A DNA stretch of 64,000 bases from Lachnospiraceae bacterium (GCA_021770755.1 JAETQI010000002.1:1-64000); one strand, 5' to 3'. Counted from the stretch's first letter, positions 26,263 to 36,908 are shown. Made by a program: numbers and translations. Notes: a model not told the origin generated them from the sequence alone.

Positions 26263-26504
26263 CACCACACCTCTCTCCCAACGGGTTCTCCCCAGTCATA
26301 CTCTCCATCAAGATCCAGTCTTTCTCCAAACTCAGCCGTTCTTTCTTCTAATGTTTTATGCCGAAATGTTTTCGATAATATGATCGCACCATTAATCACC
26401 GCAATATTCAACATCTCATTCATCGAGATCCCGGCATCCTCAAGAATTTCCTCGGGAATCCTTACTCCCTGACTATCTCCCCACTCTTTCACCTGTACTT
26501 TCAC
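26262..26504 (-). CDS. MazE-like antitoxin (AbrB/SpoVT fold)
   Basis: 80 residues. KVQVKEWGDSQGVRIPEEIL is the swapped-hairpin DNA-binding segment of MazE-type proteins. The acidic C-terminal tail (EFGERLDLDGEYDWGEP) is the part that usually wraps the toxin. The start is GTG with GGGAGG eight bases upstream. It overlaps the toxin gene by one base, so the two should be co-translated. Confidence 0.8.
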   Translation of the reverse strand: MKVQVKEWGDSQGVRIPEEILEDAGISMNEMLNIAVINGAIILSKTFRHKTLEERTAEFGERLDLDGEYDWGEPVGREVW

Positions 26505-26534
26505 AGAAACAACCTCCCTTCGCTATATGTATTT

Positions 26535-26563
26535 AGTATAAAGACCCTTTCGTCTCATTTCAA
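26535..26563 (-). promoter_or_regulatory. Promoter of the MazEF-like operon
   Basis: On the minus strand TTGAAA and TATACT are separated by 17 bp, about 30 bp before the antitoxin start. It is among the strongest-looking promoters in the window. Confidence 0.65.
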
Positions 26564-26594
26564 TCACAACTTTTTCACGATTGAGCAGCCTATG

Positions 26595-27380
26595 TCAATC
26601 CTTTCCCTGAAACTCCGTCATGTTCGGCCGGAACCGCAGCGGCAGCATACTCATCTGCAGCTTTGGATTGATGCGCGCCTCGATGGCGATGCTGTCGCAG
26701 AATTGCCGGAACAGCTTCTGGTATTCCTCCTCAACCTCAGAGTACACAAGCGCACGCTCGTCAAAATCCGCCCCCTGCATGAGATACCATTTCTTAAAGC
26801 GCGCATGCAGTCCAAAGGTCTGTGTGTTCTCATCGTAAATCACAAAATCGTCCGCCGGCAGCCTGTCCGCAAAATGCGGCATCAGAAACGGAAGGATATG
26901 GTGCTTGGCATCGATCTTTGCGTACAGCATTCCATTCTGCAGCTCTGAGAACCGCAGAAACTGCTTTAGGCGGCACAGCTCATAGTCTGATGCCCGCGCA
27001 CACCGGAAGACACCCTGTACACAGTCCTCCTGCAGCCTGTCCGTCACATGCCTGTCATGTGTTCTTAATCCCAGAACGATCGTGTGGTACACGGCGTCCG
27101 CCTTCTCCTCAAGGCAGGAGACCATCGCCATGCTGAGTCTGTACCAGGTCTCACTTCCAAGCTGTGCGGCGATGGTGTCTGTCACCTTCCCCGCCTTCAT
27201 GCGGTCTGCCGGTATGTGATCGTATTCCGTAAAAAGCCTCTGCATATCAGGCTCTTTTGTCGCCAGATGAATACAGGAATGGCTTTCGATCCCCATCTTC
27301 TTTTTAAATTGATATGCTTCATATACCCCTGTGAGGATCCCGTCTGTGCTGTCCTCACATATCAAAACATACTCCTGCAT
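26595..27380 (-). CDS. Radical-SAM-linked DNA metabolism protein (TIGR03915/DUF4130 family)
   Basis: 261 residues, beginning YVLICEDSTDGILTGVYEAY and containing RFSELQNGMLYAKIDAKHHILP, both hallmarks of the small protein that accompanies the DNA-linked radical-SAM enzyme. Family members are sometimes fused to uracil-DNA glycosylase domains; no such fusion is visible here. It follows the radical-SAM gene by 107 bp. Its exact reaction is not established. A role with the partner in processing modified or damaged bases is inferred from family associations. Confidence 0.85.
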   Translation of the reverse strand: MQEYVLICEDSTDGILTGVYEAYQFKKKMGIESHSCIHLATKEPDMQRLFTEYDHIPADRMKAGKVTDTIAAQLGSETWYRLSMAMVSCLEEKADAVYHTIVLGLRTHDRHVTDRLQEDCVQGVFRCARASDYELCRLKQFLRFSELQNGMLYAKIDAKHHILPFLMPHFADRLPADDFVIYDENTQTFGLHARFKKWYLMQGADFDERALVYSEVEEEYQKLFRQFCDSIAIEARINPKLQMSMLPLRFRPNMTEFQGKD

Positions 27381-27487
27381 GCAATTCCTCCGCTCTCACT
27401 GTCTGACTACAGGATCCCGTCGCTGCCCGCCGTTCCCGTGACTGTCCCAAACACTCCATACACCATACGCATCCGTAACATATATTG

Positions 27488-28906
27488 TCAGCTTATCTTC
27501 CCGAACAGATCCGCATTCTCCTGCGCATCGTCAAACAGCGACAACTGCCTGTACGTCATGCCGTCCTTGTCAAACGGAAGCCTCTCGTGCTCCGCCAGGA
27601 GATTCCGCGTGATATAGTCCTCCTCGATCTTCGTGCGGTACATCATCTTCCCGCTGCAGGTGATAAAATACAGCGCGCGCTTTAAGACCACGCCGATCTT
27701 TTTGAGATTGTCAAAATCAAGCTGCCCGCTCTTCCTCGCCTTGCAGATGCGCTGCGCGCTCTTCACACCGATCCCCGGCACACGCAGGAGCGTCTGGTAA
27801 TCTGCCCTGTTGACCTCGACCGGAAACTGCTCGAGATGCTGCAGCGCCCAGTCACACTTCGGATCTAATAAAACATTGAAATTCTGATGTTTTTCGTTCA
27901 GGAGCTCCTCCACCCGGAACTGATAAAAACGCAGCAGCCAGTCCGCCTGATACAGCCGGTGCTCCCGAAGGAGCGGGGACGCCGTCTGCACGGACGGAAG
28001 CGCCTTATCCTCATTGACCCCCACATAGGCGGAATAAAATACACGCTTCATGCCAAACTTGTCATACAGCCCCTCCGCGACCGACATGATCTGATAGTCG
28101 CTCTCCGGCGTCGCCCCGATGATCATCTGCGTGGACTGGCCCGCCGGGACAAACGACGGCGCGCTGCGGTACAGCGCAAGCTCCTGCTTCCCCTGCTCGA
28201 TGCCGTTCTGGATCTGGCGCATCGGTGTGAGGATCGTTTTCCTGTGCTTGTTGGGCGCAAGCTTTTCCAGCCCTTCCGCTGTGGGCAGCTCCAGATTGAC
28301 ACTCATGCGGTCCGTCAGAAACCCGATCTTCTGGATCAGCACCGGATCTGTTCCCGGGATCCCCTTCACATGCACATAGCCGCGGAAACGGTACACATTC
28401 CGGAGCCTGTAGAGAGTCTGATAGATGAGTTCCATCGTGTAGCTCGGATTGTTGATGATCCCCGAGCTCAAAAACAAGCCCTCAATATAATTGCGCCTGT
28501 AAAAGTTCATGGTCAGCTCACAGATCTCGTCCGGCGTGAAGGTCGCCCGGGGCACATCGTTGCTCCTGCGGTTCACGCAGTACTTGCAGTCATAGACGCA
28601 CTCGTTTGACATCAGTATCTTCAACAGCGAGATACATCTGCCGTCCGCCGAAAAGCTGTGGCAGATCCCCGCCGCCACACAATTGCCCATATCGCGCCCG
28701 TTCCCCTTCCTGTCCACGCCGGAGCTGGTACACGCCACGTCGTACTTCGCGGCATCCGTCAATATGGAGAGCTTCTCCATGATCGTCTGCGTCTGTGCCG
28801 TGCGCAGCTCAATACCGGACCGTTTCCCGGCAGCGCGGCTGTCCGTGCAGCCAGCGATGGTGTCGTTTCCACCGCATATCGTGTTCCTTCGAATAAGTTC
28901 GTCCAT
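27488..28906 (-). CDS. DNA-linked radical SAM protein (TIGR03916 family)
   Basis: 472 residues. The iron-sulfur cysteines are in CVYDCKYC (near 105). A C-terminal helix-hairpin-helix, LLRVPGIGVKSAQRICKAR (near 385-405), should bind DNA. The conserved core start EKLSILTDAAKYDVAC is at residue 44, so this protein has about 42 extra N-terminal residues. ATG 28906 is supported by AGGGG eight bases upstream, whereas ATG 28780 has no ribosome-binding site. It pairs with the downstream TIGR03915 protein. Confidence 0.87.
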   Translation of the reverse strand: MDELIRRNTICGGNDTIAGCTDSRAAGKRSGIELRTAQTQTIMEKLSILTDAAKYDVACTSSGVDRKGNGRDMGNCVAAGICHSFSADGRCISLLKILMSNECVYDCKYCVNRRSNDVPRATFTPDEICELTMNFYRRNYIEGLFLSSGIINNPSYTMELIYQTLYRLRNVYRFRGYVHVKGIPGTDPVLIQKIGFLTDRMSVNLELPTAEGLEKLAPNKHRKTILTPMRQIQNGIEQGKQELALYRSAPSFVPAGQSTQMIIGATPESDYQIMSVAEGLYDKFGMKRVFYSAYVGVNEDKALPSVQTASPLLREHRLYQADWLLRFYQFRVEELLNEKHQNFNVLLDPKCDWALQHLEQFPVEVNRADYQTLLRVPGIGVKSAQRICKARKSGQLDFDNLKKIGVVLKRALYFITCSGKMMYRTKIEEDYITRNLLAEHERLPFDKDGMTYRQLSLFDDAQENADLFGKIS

Positions 28907-28992
28907 ATTTTTTCCCCTGAATCCATCACAGCTCCAGAGCGTGTCTGAAAAAATGCCCTAAAGGTCTGTGAAGCAAAATGTGTGGCAAAGCA

Positions 28993-29027
28993 AAAGCGAA
29001 CAGAATTTCCAAATTCTTGTTCGCTTT
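28993..29027 (-). terminator. Terminator after the hybrid kinase/receiver operon
   Basis: AAAGCGAACA pairs with TGTTCGCTTT, and an inner GAATTT/AAATTC pairing has a one-base bulge. It lies about 45 bp after the receiver gene stop. The minus strand continues TTTTGCTTTG. Confidence 0.6.
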
Positions 29028-29072
29028 CATCTTATCACACATTTGTTCTGAATGCAATCCCTTTTTTATTTT

Positions 29073-29450
29073 TTATCTGTGTTCTTTCAGGGCGTGCTCG
29101 ATCCGCCTGCGCAGGTCATCCCCCTGAAACGGCTTGACTACATAGTCATAAACCCCAAGCTTGGAGCTCTCCACGACAGATGCCTTATCCTGTTTGGACG
29201 TGAGCATGATCACTGGAATATCCTTGCACCTCTCCATCCTGCGGATTTCCTGCAGTGTCTCGATCCCGCTCTTTTGCGCCATCTGTATATCCATGAGGAT
29301 CAGATCCGGCTTTTCCCTCTTTAAATACTGCAGGGCACGCTCGCCGGAATTCATGGGGATCACTTCGTAATCCCGCTTTAACTCCTGCTCGATCGTGGCA
29401 AGGCTGATGCTGTTGTCATCCACCGCCAAAATTCTTGATTTTTCCATCAT
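29073..29450 (-). CDS. Single-domain response regulator (CheY-like)
   Basis: About 125 residues, receiver domain only. Acidic pair in ILAVDDNSI, phospho-acceptor Asp in LILMDIQMAQ, Thr in VIMLTSKQD and Lys in VVKPFQGDD. ATG 29450 (followed by a second ATG) has GGGG nine bases upstream. It lies 40 bp after the hybrid kinase gene and probably takes phosphate from its Hpt domain. With no output domain it likely acts by protein contact. Confidence 0.88.
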   Translation of the reverse strand: MMEKSRILAVDDNSISLATIEQELKRDYEVIPMNSGERALQYLKREKPDLILMDIQMAQKSGIETLQEIRRMERCKDIPVIMLTSKQDKASVVESSKLGVYDYVVKPFQGDDLRRRIEHALKEHR

Positions 29451-29490
29451 TTTACATTTCCCCTTTCTTAAACCATTCCTCAGTATCTGT

Positions 29491-32349
29491 CTATAAATGC
29501 TCCAGCAGTTCCCGCAGCAGTTGCTCCGCCTTGTCATCCTCGTACAGTCTCAGCAGTCCCTGTATCTCCGTCAACTGTGTTTCAAGTTCGGGCTGCAACC
29601 GATACTGCAGGATTTCCCCGATCTTGTGCGCGCACTCCTTCGCCCGGAAATTCTCCAGACGCTCCAGCGCCGCCCTGATCTCCGAAACGAGATCTGCCTG
29701 GCCGATCTCCTGCATCTTTTTTGCTGCATGCCCGGACTCCTGGCTTTGCGCAAGGAATCGGGATATGTGCCCTATCTGCATCTCGTACTCTGTCAGTAAC
29801 TGGCATACATGCTCATCGACAAACGTCTCATCCCCTCTGTCCACTGCCTTCTCGTGTTCCCGGGCATTGATCGAGACGCTCATGGCACCCACATTGGCGG
29901 ACGCACTCTTCAATCCGTGCACCTCTATGCCGTAATTCTTGTAATCCCGCTTTTCCCAGAGTCCGCGCAAAACTGCGATCTTGCGCTTTCCGTCCAGACA
30001 GTACAGGCTAAGCAGCTCAAGATAATCCTCGATACTGCCAGAATAATGCCGTACCACCTCATCCGTGTCGATGCCTTCAATGATGATCTTTTGAAACGCG
30101 ATCTTCCTGCTGTCGTCAACCTTCCATATGTCCAGCCATGCCTCGCCCGCCGTGATCTTTTCACCGGGAATCCATCTCAGCAGCGCCTCATGCAGCGGTC
30201 TCCTGTCGATCGGCTTGGCGATAAAGTCCTGAAATCCGTTTTCCAGGAAATTTTCCCGCACGCCCTCCATGGCATTTGCGGACAGCGCTATGATCACTGG
30301 CATTGTTCCGTTTTCCCCGCATTCGCTGCGGATGATCTGAACTGCCTCGATCCCATCCATCTCCGGCATCATGTGGTCCATAAAAATGATGTCATATCGT
30401 GTCCGGCGCACCAGGGCGATCGCCGCCGCCCCGCTCTCCGCCTCCGCGATCTCCATGCCATACGACTGCAGAAAGATCTTTGCAATCTTCCTGTTGACCG
30501 CATTGTCATCTACCACCAGCACCTTGCAGTCCTCCGCGATAAACGGCTCCAGCTTCTCCTCCTTTTTGGTTTCTGTCCCCGAGATCTCAGACACTGGTCT
30601 GCGGTCTGCGATCTTCTGCGGTATCTCCACTATAAACGTAGTTCCCTCTCCGTACACGCTCTCGACCCTGATCGAACCCTGCATCAGCTCCACCAGATGC
30701 TTCGTGATCGAAAGCCCCAGTCCTGTGCCCTCCACTGTGCGGTTTCTCTTCGAGTCCACCTGCTTGAAATTGTCAAAAATATTTTCCAGATCTTCCTTGC
30801 GGATACCGCATCCTGTATCCTCGATGCAAAAAGTAAGCCGCTGTGTATCTCCGCTCCCGTCCTGCACACCAGTGACAGAAAGTTTCACATAGCCATGCTT
30901 CGTGAATTTCAATGCGTTATTTAAGATGTTGATCAGCACCTGCTTGATCCTGCCCTCATCTCCCTGATACCGGCACGGGATCGTCATGTCAATCTCCCTT
31001 TTCAATTCGAGTCCGCGCTGCGACGCGACTACGTCCATCATGTTCAGCACCTCATCAGCAAGCGCCTTCACATGGTATTCTGTCATGACCAGCTCCATCT
31101 TGCCCGCTTCCACCTTCGACAGATCCAGTATATCATTGATCAGCGTCAGGAGATTGCGCGAGGCGGACTTGATATCACAGGCGTACTCGTACACCTTGCG
31201 CCCCCTGCTCTCCTCCATGATGATATCGCTCAGCCCCACGATCGCGTTCATCGGCGTGCGGATCTCGTGGGACATATTGGCAAGAAACGCGCTCTTGGCA
31301 AGATTTGCCTGTTCCGCCTGCTCCCGTACCTGCTTGATCTCTTCTATGTAATTTCTCGTCTCTGTCACGTCGTAGATCAGGACGACATACCCTTTATTCT
31401 TCCCAAACTTATCTAAGATCGGTTCCTCGTGCCCCTGATAAAAGCGGTCACTTAAGCTAAATTCCCTCTTCGCGCCTTCCTCAAGCCCGCCTTTGGGAAA
31501 GCCCGCCAGGGACGCGATCGGCTTTCCGACCGCACGGCTGTCCAGATCTGCAAAGATCCCTGCTGCCGCTGTATTGAAATTCGTGATCTGCCGCTGTTCG
31601 TCCAGCGCGATCACGCCGTCGCTCATGCTGTTGAGCAGTATCCCGAACGCCAGACTGCTGAAATCATACACCTTCCCGATCCAGATCAGTATGACTACCC
31701 CGGACAGCACAAGTCCCAGAACGACCGGCGTCAGATCATAGCGCTGTATCAGTTTCATGGAATAAGAACAGAGTGTCGCTACCGGCAGAAAGGAGATCGC
31801 AAGGATCAGCTTGCATCTCCTGTCCGCGGCGTACTCCGGCTTTTCGATGCAGACGCGGATCAAGGCATACAGCGACATGACATAGGGCACTACTGTTCCG
31901 CACAGCATAAAGATCCAGTACCCCGGTCCGTAATCCAGCCGCAGATAACCGCCGTATCTGTTTGTATTTTCCACCCATTCTATATTCCGGTAATATAATT
32001 TATGCAGATCACATGTGAAAACAAGAATTAAAATAAGAACATCAACCGCTTTTAAAACCCTTAAAATACTTTTCGGCGTTTTTTCACAGCAATAGCTGAA
32101 AATAAAATAACAGTAGCTGACCGGAATGGTCAGTGATCCCAGATACTGCATCTTTACAGCCACGAGCGCCGCCTCCAGCGTGGGCGCCGTCAGCTCGAGC
32201 AGATATCCCGCATTCTGAACAAGTGCACCGATCAGAAAGTACTGCATGAGCTTCTGCTCCCTCGCGCCATCGCCCCTGAGCAGCAGCATCAGTGCAAAAA
32301 TGATGGTACTGATACCAATGACTTCAATCCCCAAAAACACAACACTCAT
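29491..32349 (-). CDS. Hybrid sensor histidine kinase (7TM-PAS-HisKA-HATPase-REC-Hpt)
   Basis: 952 residues. Seven membrane helices (1-225) of the histidine-kinase 7TM type are followed by a PAS domain (about 230-330; MSDGVIALDEQRQITNFN), HisKA (NMSHEIRTPMNAIVGLSD, near 365) and HATPase (LINILNNALKFT; GTGLGLSITKHL). A receiver (VLVVDDNAVNRK; IIFMDHMMPEMDG) and a C-terminal Hpt domain (EVHGLKSASANVG) complete it. This is a full phosphorelay in one chain. The output partner is probably the single receiver protein downstream; no DNA-binding regulator is adjacent. Confidence 0.92.
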   Translation of the reverse strand: MSVVFLGIEVIGISTIIFALMLLLRGDGAREQKLMQYFLIGALVQNAGYLLELTAPTLEAALVAVKMQYLGSLTIPVSYCYFIFSYCCEKTPKSILRVLKAVDVLILILVFTCDLHKLYYRNIEWVENTNRYGGYLRLDYGPGYWIFMLCGTVVPYVMSLYALIRVCIEKPEYAADRRCKLILAISFLPVATLCSYSMKLIQRYDLTPVVLGLVLSGVVILIWIGKVYDFSSLAFGILLNSMSDGVIALDEQRQITNFNTAAAGIFADLDSRAVGKPIASLAGFPKGGLEEGAKREFSLSDRFYQGHEEPILDKFGKNKGYVVLIYDVTETRNYIEEIKQVREQAEQANLAKSAFLANMSHEIRTPMNAIVGLSDIIMEESRGRKVYEYACDIKSASRNLLTLINDILDLSKVEAGKMELVMTEYHVKALADEVLNMMDVVASQRGLELKREIDMTIPCRYQGDEGRIKQVLINILNNALKFTKHGYVKLSVTGVQDGSGDTQRLTFCIEDTGCGIRKEDLENIFDNFKQVDSKRNRTVEGTGLGLSITKHLVELMQGSIRVESVYGEGTTFIVEIPQKIADRRPVSEISGTETKKEEKLEPFIAEDCKVLVVDDNAVNRKIAKIFLQSYGMEIAEAESGAAAIALVRRTRYDIIFMDHMMPEMDGIEAVQIIRSECGENGTMPVIIALSANAMEGVRENFLENGFQDFIAKPIDRRPLHEALLRWIPGEKITAGEAWLDIWKVDDSRKIAFQKIIIEGIDTDEVVRHYSGSIEDYLELLSLYCLDGKRKIAVLRGLWEKRDYKNYGIEVHGLKSASANVGAMSVSINAREHEKAVDRGDETFVDEHVCQLLTEYEMQIGHISRFLAQSQESGHAAKKMQEIGQADLVSEIRAALERLENFRAKECAHKIGEILQYRLQPELETQLTEIQGLLRLYEDDKAEQLLRELLEHL

Positions 32350-32415
32350 AATCCGATATCACCACATACAATGATTATCCTTTCATCGAACAAGATAACT
32401 CTATGATATCAGCAA

Positions 32416-32793
32416 TCACTGTATTTGTCCATATTTCAGCCCGATTTCCTGCTGCTTCTTTTTGCTCAGGCCGCCAAGCACCAACTGATAGGATTTATCC
32501 AGCAGATCCTTTAGCAGCTCATCCGGCACTTCCCCGTCCGGCTTCACGGAATTCCAGTGTGTTTTGTTCATATAGTATCCGGGAACGATATCCTCGTACT
32601 GCCTGCGCAGGAAATCCCCTTCCTCCGGTTCCAGCTTTAACGTGATGTAGTAAGGCTTGTCGTTCTCATCCAGGCAGACTGCCGCAAACAGCTTGCCGCC
32701 GATCTGGTAGCGGATCCAGTTCCATTCTTTTTTGTGATCCTTTGTCACGCCGGGCTTCTCAAGCAAATATTCGTCGATCCATGTATATCTCAT
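32416..32793 (-). CDS. MmcQ/YjbR-family protein
   Basis: 125 residues covering the whole YjbR fold: KKEWNWIRYQIGGKLFA near the start, YITLKLEP and a MNKTHWNSV motif in the middle, and LLDKSYQLVLGGLSKKKQQ at the end. This is a small DNA-binding-like fold of uncertain function, common in Firmicutes. It begins 87 bp after the recQ stop and may be the last gene of that transcript. Confidence 0.85.
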   Translation of the reverse strand: MRYTWIDEYLLEKPGVTKDHKKEWNWIRYQIGGKLFAAVCLDENDKPYYITLKLEPEEGDFLRRQYEDIVPGYYMNKTHWNSVKPDGEVPDELLKDLLDKSYQLVLGGLSKKKQQEIGLKYGQIQ

Positions 32794-32880
32794 ATCTCTT
32801 ACTCCTTTTTCCTATTATAATACAGCCTCCCGGAAACTCCCCTGCTCTTGCGGGAGATGTTCCGTCATATGCACCGCGTT

Positions 32881-35133
32881 TTATGTCCCTGCCCGCGGTC
32901 CCACAAAATACTCCACGACCATCTTCTGGACCGCCTCGGGATACATCAGGAGCTGATATGCAAAGCCACCCTGGCTGACCTTGTCAATCGTCCTGATCCC
33001 CATCTGCATGCCCCGTTCTGTCTGAACCTTCGTAAACCCATCCTGCCCCTGCTGCTCGGCGGTCAGCCCCGCATTCACAAGAAATTCCCAGATCACGCCG
33101 ATCGTAACTTTTTTAACATTGGACGCACTCGTGATCTGGTTCAGCCGGTCCTTGATCTCACTGATGTAACAGTACTCTGCATAGGGAAAACGCTCCGTGT
33201 CTTCCTTATTGATGTAAAATGCTTCCTTGTATCCTTTTCTGACGGCAGGTGCCCCGGAAAGATTTGTATCTTCGATCTGTGTGCCGCACACTGCACCGGG
33301 ATTTTCGGATAAAAATGCGGCGATCTTTTTAAGAAAACGTTCCCCGTACTTGTTGAACTTATTTTCCCCGACACCGGATACCCCGAGCATTTCCGTCTGG
33401 TTTTGGGGCGTTTTGACGCACATGTCGATCAGTGTCCTGTCACTGAAAATAATGTAAGGCGGCAACGCCTCCTCCTTTGCGATGACCTGGCGCAGTTGGC
33501 GGAGATTCTCAAATAGGGCATAACCTGCACTCGTGAGCGCGTCCGTGCTCTTTCTCTTTACGCTGCTCCCTGTCTCTTCCTGTTCCCTGGCTTTGCGGAT
33601 CACCACGCGGGTATTTTCCTCCTTCAACCCGCGGATGTCGCCCATCTGCAGCAGACTGTACTCCCCGCCGGTCTGGACGATATAGCCCTCCGCCGTCATC
33701 TGGTCGATCAGCAGGCGGATGTCCGTCTCGCTTCTGTGCGCCAGCACGCCGTAAGACTTGTACGCGCTGGCGCCGATCTCTTTGAGTCTGGCGCGGTTTG
33801 CGCCGAGCAGTGTCCCGATCACGATATTAAGTCCGTATCTTCCTCTCATCTCGGCGATGCAGTTGACCACCCACTTCGCCTCCGAAGTCATATCCTGTTC
33901 ACAGTATTCCCGCTGACAGTTTCCGCAGTTGTCACACGGTGCTGCCGTTTTTTCCCCAAAATATTCCAGTATGTAGTTTCTGAGACATGATGTGGATCTG
34001 CAGTATCCCTCCATCACCTGAAGCCGGTGGTTATCCCTCTGCCGCACCAGATCGATGTCCTCCGCGCCCATTCCTTCAAACTCCTTTTTCCCAAGGAGGA
34101 ATTTATCGATCATCACATCCTGCGCGGAAAACAGGAGGATGCACTGCGCACTCTCGCCGTCGCGCCCCGCGCGTCCGGCCTCCTGATAATAGTTCTCCAT
34201 GCTCTGCGGCATGTTGTAATGGATCACGAACCTTACATTGGACTTGTCGATCCCCATGCCAAACGCGTTGGTCGCAATGACGATCTGCGCCCTGTCGTAG
34301 ATGAAATCATCCTGATTGACCTTGCGCGTGTCATTGTCGATCCCGGCGTGATAGCGCGTCACCGGGACACCGCGCTGGCGCAGCTTCTCATACAGGGTAT
34401 CCACATTTTTGCGCGTAGCGCAGTACACGATCCCGCTCTCATCCGCGTGCTTTCCGATATAATCTATGACAAACTCATCCTTTTGCCTGCCGGAAATGTG
34501 CTCCACGCTGTAGTATAGATTCTGCCTGTCAAACCCTGTGACGACAGTCTGCGGGTTTCTCAGTTTCAGTATGCACTCGATATCCGTCCGGACTTCCCTT
34601 GTGGCGGTCGCAGTGAATGCGCTCACGACAGGTCTTGTGGGCAGACGGTCTATAAATTCAACAATCTTGAGATAACTGGGTCTGAAATCCTGTCCCCATT
34701 GAGATATGCAGTGCGCCTCGTCGACCGTGACCATAGAAATGCATGTGCCTGCAGCCTGTGCAAACTGCACAAAACCTGCACTTTCCAGCCGCTCGGGCGC
34801 CACATAGATGATCTTATACCTGCCCTCCATGGCAAACCGCAGCGCCTTTGCGATCTGCGTCTCCGTCAGCGACGAGTTGATGAACGCGGCGTGGATCCCC
34901 GCCTCATTCAGTGATTTGACCTGATCCTGCATCAGAGAGATCAGCGGCGACACCACGATCGTGATCCCGGGCAGAAGCAATGCCGGCACCTGGTAACAGA
35001 TCGATTTGCCTGCGCCTGTGGGCATGATCGCCAGCGCATCCTCCCCCGACAGGATCGACTGGATAATGCGCTCCTGCCCCTCCCGGAATGAATCATATCC
35101 AAAGTATGTCTTTAATATCTCTAAGGCTTTCAT
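32881..35133 (-). CDS. ATP-dependent DNA helicase RecQ
   Basis: 750 residues. Helicase motifs are [12 protein letters not shown] (Walker A, near 42), [16 protein letters not shown] (DEAH) and [10 protein letters not shown] (motif VI). The RQC zinc site uses the cysteines in [11 protein letters not shown] and CDNCGNC (about 370-400). An HRDC-like domain (about 530-610) and a C-terminal extension of about 130 residues follow. It unwinds DNA during recombination and repair. Its ATG overlaps the stop of the upstream flippase gene by 4 bp, so it is translated from the 3' end of the polysaccharide operon or has an internal promoter I cannot see. Confidence 0.93.
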   Translation of the reverse strand: MKALEILKTYFGYDSFREGQERIIQSILSGEDALAIMPTGAGKSICYQVPALLLPGITIVVSPLISLMQDQVKSLNEAGIHAAFINSSLTETQIAKALRFAMEGRYKIIYVAPERLESAGFVQFAQAAGTCISMVTVDEAHCISQWGQDFRPSYLKIVEFIDRLPTRPVVSAFTATATREVRTDIECILKLRNPQTVVTGFDRQNLYYSVEHISGRQKDEFVIDYIGKHADESGIVYCATRKNVDTLYEKLRQRGVPVTRYHAGIDNDTRKVNQDDFIYDRAQIVIATNAFGMGIDKSNVRFVIHYNMPQSMENYYQEAGRAGRDGESAQCILLFSAQDVMIDKFLLGKKEFEGMGAEDIDLVRQRDNHRLQVMEGYCRSTSCLRNYILEYFGEKTAAPCDNCGNCQREYCEQDMTSEAKWVVNCIAEMRGRYGLNIVIGTLLGANRARLKEIGASAYKSYGVLAHRSETDIRLLIDQMTAEGYIVQTGGEYSLLQMGDIRGLKEENTRVVIRKAREQEETGSSVKRKSTDALTSAGYALFENLRQLRQVIAKEEALPPYIIFSDRTLIDMCVKTPQNQTEMLGVSGVGENKFNKYGERFLKKIAAFLSENPGAVCGTQIEDTNLSGAPAVRKGYKEAFYINKEDTERFPYAEYCYISEIKDRLNQITSASNVKKVTIGVIWEFLVNAGLTAEQQGQDGFTKVQTERGMQMGIRTIDKVSQGGFAYQLLMYPEAVQKMVVEYFVGPRAGT

Positions 35134-36884
35134 CTTTTCTCCAGCACTTCCTCCTTTGTTTTCTCCACAAACGCCCCGTTTGCGACCTCATAGATCCTGT
35201 CACATTTCCGGATCGTACTGAGCCGGTGTGCGATGACAATCAGGGTTCTCGTCCCATGCAGGCCGTCGATCGCCTCCATCACTTCCTTCTCCGTCTCATT
35301 GTCGAGCGCCGATGTCGCTTCGTCAAGGATCAGCACACTGGGATTGCGGTAAAGCGCCCTTGCAATACCGATCCGCTGCCGCTGCCCGCCGGAGAGCTTC
35401 ACACCCCTGTCGCCGATCATGGTGTCCGCACCGTCCGGGAGAGAAAGAACAAACTGGTCAAGCTGCGCTTCCTGCAGCGCTTTCCCGATCGCGGCATCAT
35501 CGATCTCCGGCTCCGGTATCCCGAATGCAATGTTGGCACGTATGCTGTCGTCCATGAGATAGATCGTCTGCGGGATGTATCCCACGTCCTCATGCCACGA
35601 TGTCATGCACTTTCTGATATCCGTTCCATCGATTGTGATGGTGCCTTCCTGCGGCTCCAGGATGCCAAGGATCAGGTCGGCGGCCGTGGTCTTTCCCGCC
35701 CCCGATGCCCCGATCAGCGCAACGGACGTGTTTTTCCTGATCTCGAGGCTGGCGTTTTTTAAGATCCATTTTTCAGCGTTTGGATATCGGAACGAGACGC
35801 TGTTGAAGCCGATCGCCGTGCCAAGCTGGACCTTTACGGTGTCCTCATGCTCCGCCGTCTTCTTTGCCATGAGCTGCTCGATCTCTTTCAGATCCCTGTA
35901 GACGGCATCGATCGATGGTTTGTTGAACATCATCCCGCTGATATATCCTGTGATCTTGTTGAAAGACGGAAGCATGCGGAACGCCGCAACAGCGAACACG
36001 GACAGGGTTGTGACGAAGGAAGCGATATCGCTCTTTACCACCACGATCTTGATGATCATGGCGATCATCAGACTGCAGATGCACACTGTCTCCATAACGG
36101 GCTTTGGGAGATAGGTCAGCATGGACTGCTGGCGCTGTATCCTGGCACGATCCCTATAGTTTTTATCATAGTTGGTTATAAAAAAACGCTCTTTGTTTGC
36201 TACTTTGATCTCCTTGATCCCCGAGAACGCCTGCAGCAGCCACTTAGTCACAAGAACGTGCGCCTGCCTGCTCTCCTCACCTATTCTGACAAGAACTTTT
36301 CTGACAAACATCGTAAATAAGCCCATGAACAAAAACAACAGCGAGGCAACTGCCAGAGTGGATACCCAGTCCTGTATCAGCAGAAAGATGACCAGCACCA
36401 CACTCACGCTAAACTCTGCGAAAAACTGCAATACATTCAATGTCACTGTGTAAAAACCGTTAACATCCTCCACAATATTGCGCTGAAATTCTGCCACATT
36501 TCTGGACACATGAAAAAGATAATCCTGCTGCATATAGATTTCCACCATTTTCACAGACAAACGCTGTTGATTATTAAAAATGAAACGGTACTGCAGGTTG
36601 TACATCATTGTCACATAAATGTTTTTTGAAATGTAGACCAGAATCAGAATCACTGCGAGAAATACGATCATCTGATTCGCGTCCGTTATCCCTGTATACT
36701 GAGTGATCAGCACAAAATACCACTTTTCATTGATCGTGTCCGGCTCCATGGCGACATCGATCAGCGGCATGATCGCCGACACACCCATCAGCTCCACAAA
36801 TGCACCGATCAATATGATCACAAGCAGCAGGCTTAAGTTGGTCTTCTGTCTACGATCCAGAACATAGTTGATCTTTTTTAACAT
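35130..36884 (-). CDS. ABC transporter, PglK/WlaB-like lipid-linked oligosaccharide flippase (1)
   Basis: About 584 residues. A six-helix transmembrane domain (about 1-320) is fused to a nucleotide-binding domain with Walker [10 protein letters not shown], signature [15 protein letters not shown] and Walker [13 protein letters not shown]. The start [13 protein letters not shown] is shared with the second flippase at 55789-57531. Homologues flip undecaprenyl-linked oligosaccharides across the membrane. ATG 36884 follows GAAGGAT; an in-frame GTG lies seven codons earlier. It is the last polysaccharide gene before recQ. Confidence 0.85.
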   Translation of the reverse strand: MLKKINYVLDRRQKTNLSLLLVIILIGAFVELMGVSAIMPLIDVAMEPDTINEKWYFVLITQYTGITDANQMIVFLAVILILVYISKNIYVTMMYNLQYRFIFNNQQRLSVKMVEIYMQQDYLFHVSRNVAEFQRNIVEDVNGFYTVTLNVLQFFAEFSVSVVLVIFLLIQDWVSTLAVASLLFLFMGLFTMFVRKVLVRIGEESRQAHVLVTKWLLQAFSGIKEIKVANKERFFITNYDKNYRDRARIQRQQSMLTYLPKPVMETVCICSLMIAMIIKIVVVKSDIASFVTTLSVFAVAAFRMLPSFNKITGYISGMMFNKPSIDAVYRDLKEIEQLMAKKTAEHEDTVKVQLGTAIGFNSVSFRYPNAEKWILKNASLEIRKNTSVALIGASGAGKTTAADLILGILEPQEGTITIDGTDIRKCMTSWHEDVGYIPQTIYLMDDSIRANIAFGIPEPEIDDAAIGKALQEAQLDQFVLSLPDGADTMIGDRGVKLSGGQRQRIGIARALYRNPSVLILDEATSALDNETEKEVMEAIDGLHGTRTLIVIAHRLSTIRKCDRIYEVANGAFVEKTKEEVLEKR

Positions 36885-36908
36885 TCTATTATCCTTCCGT
36901 AACACACC

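Noticed and set aside
29809-30924. A 371-codon plus-strand open frame opposite the hybrid kinase
   Set aside because: The kinase, receiver and Hpt motifs on the minus strand are unambiguous and this frame has no recognisable features.
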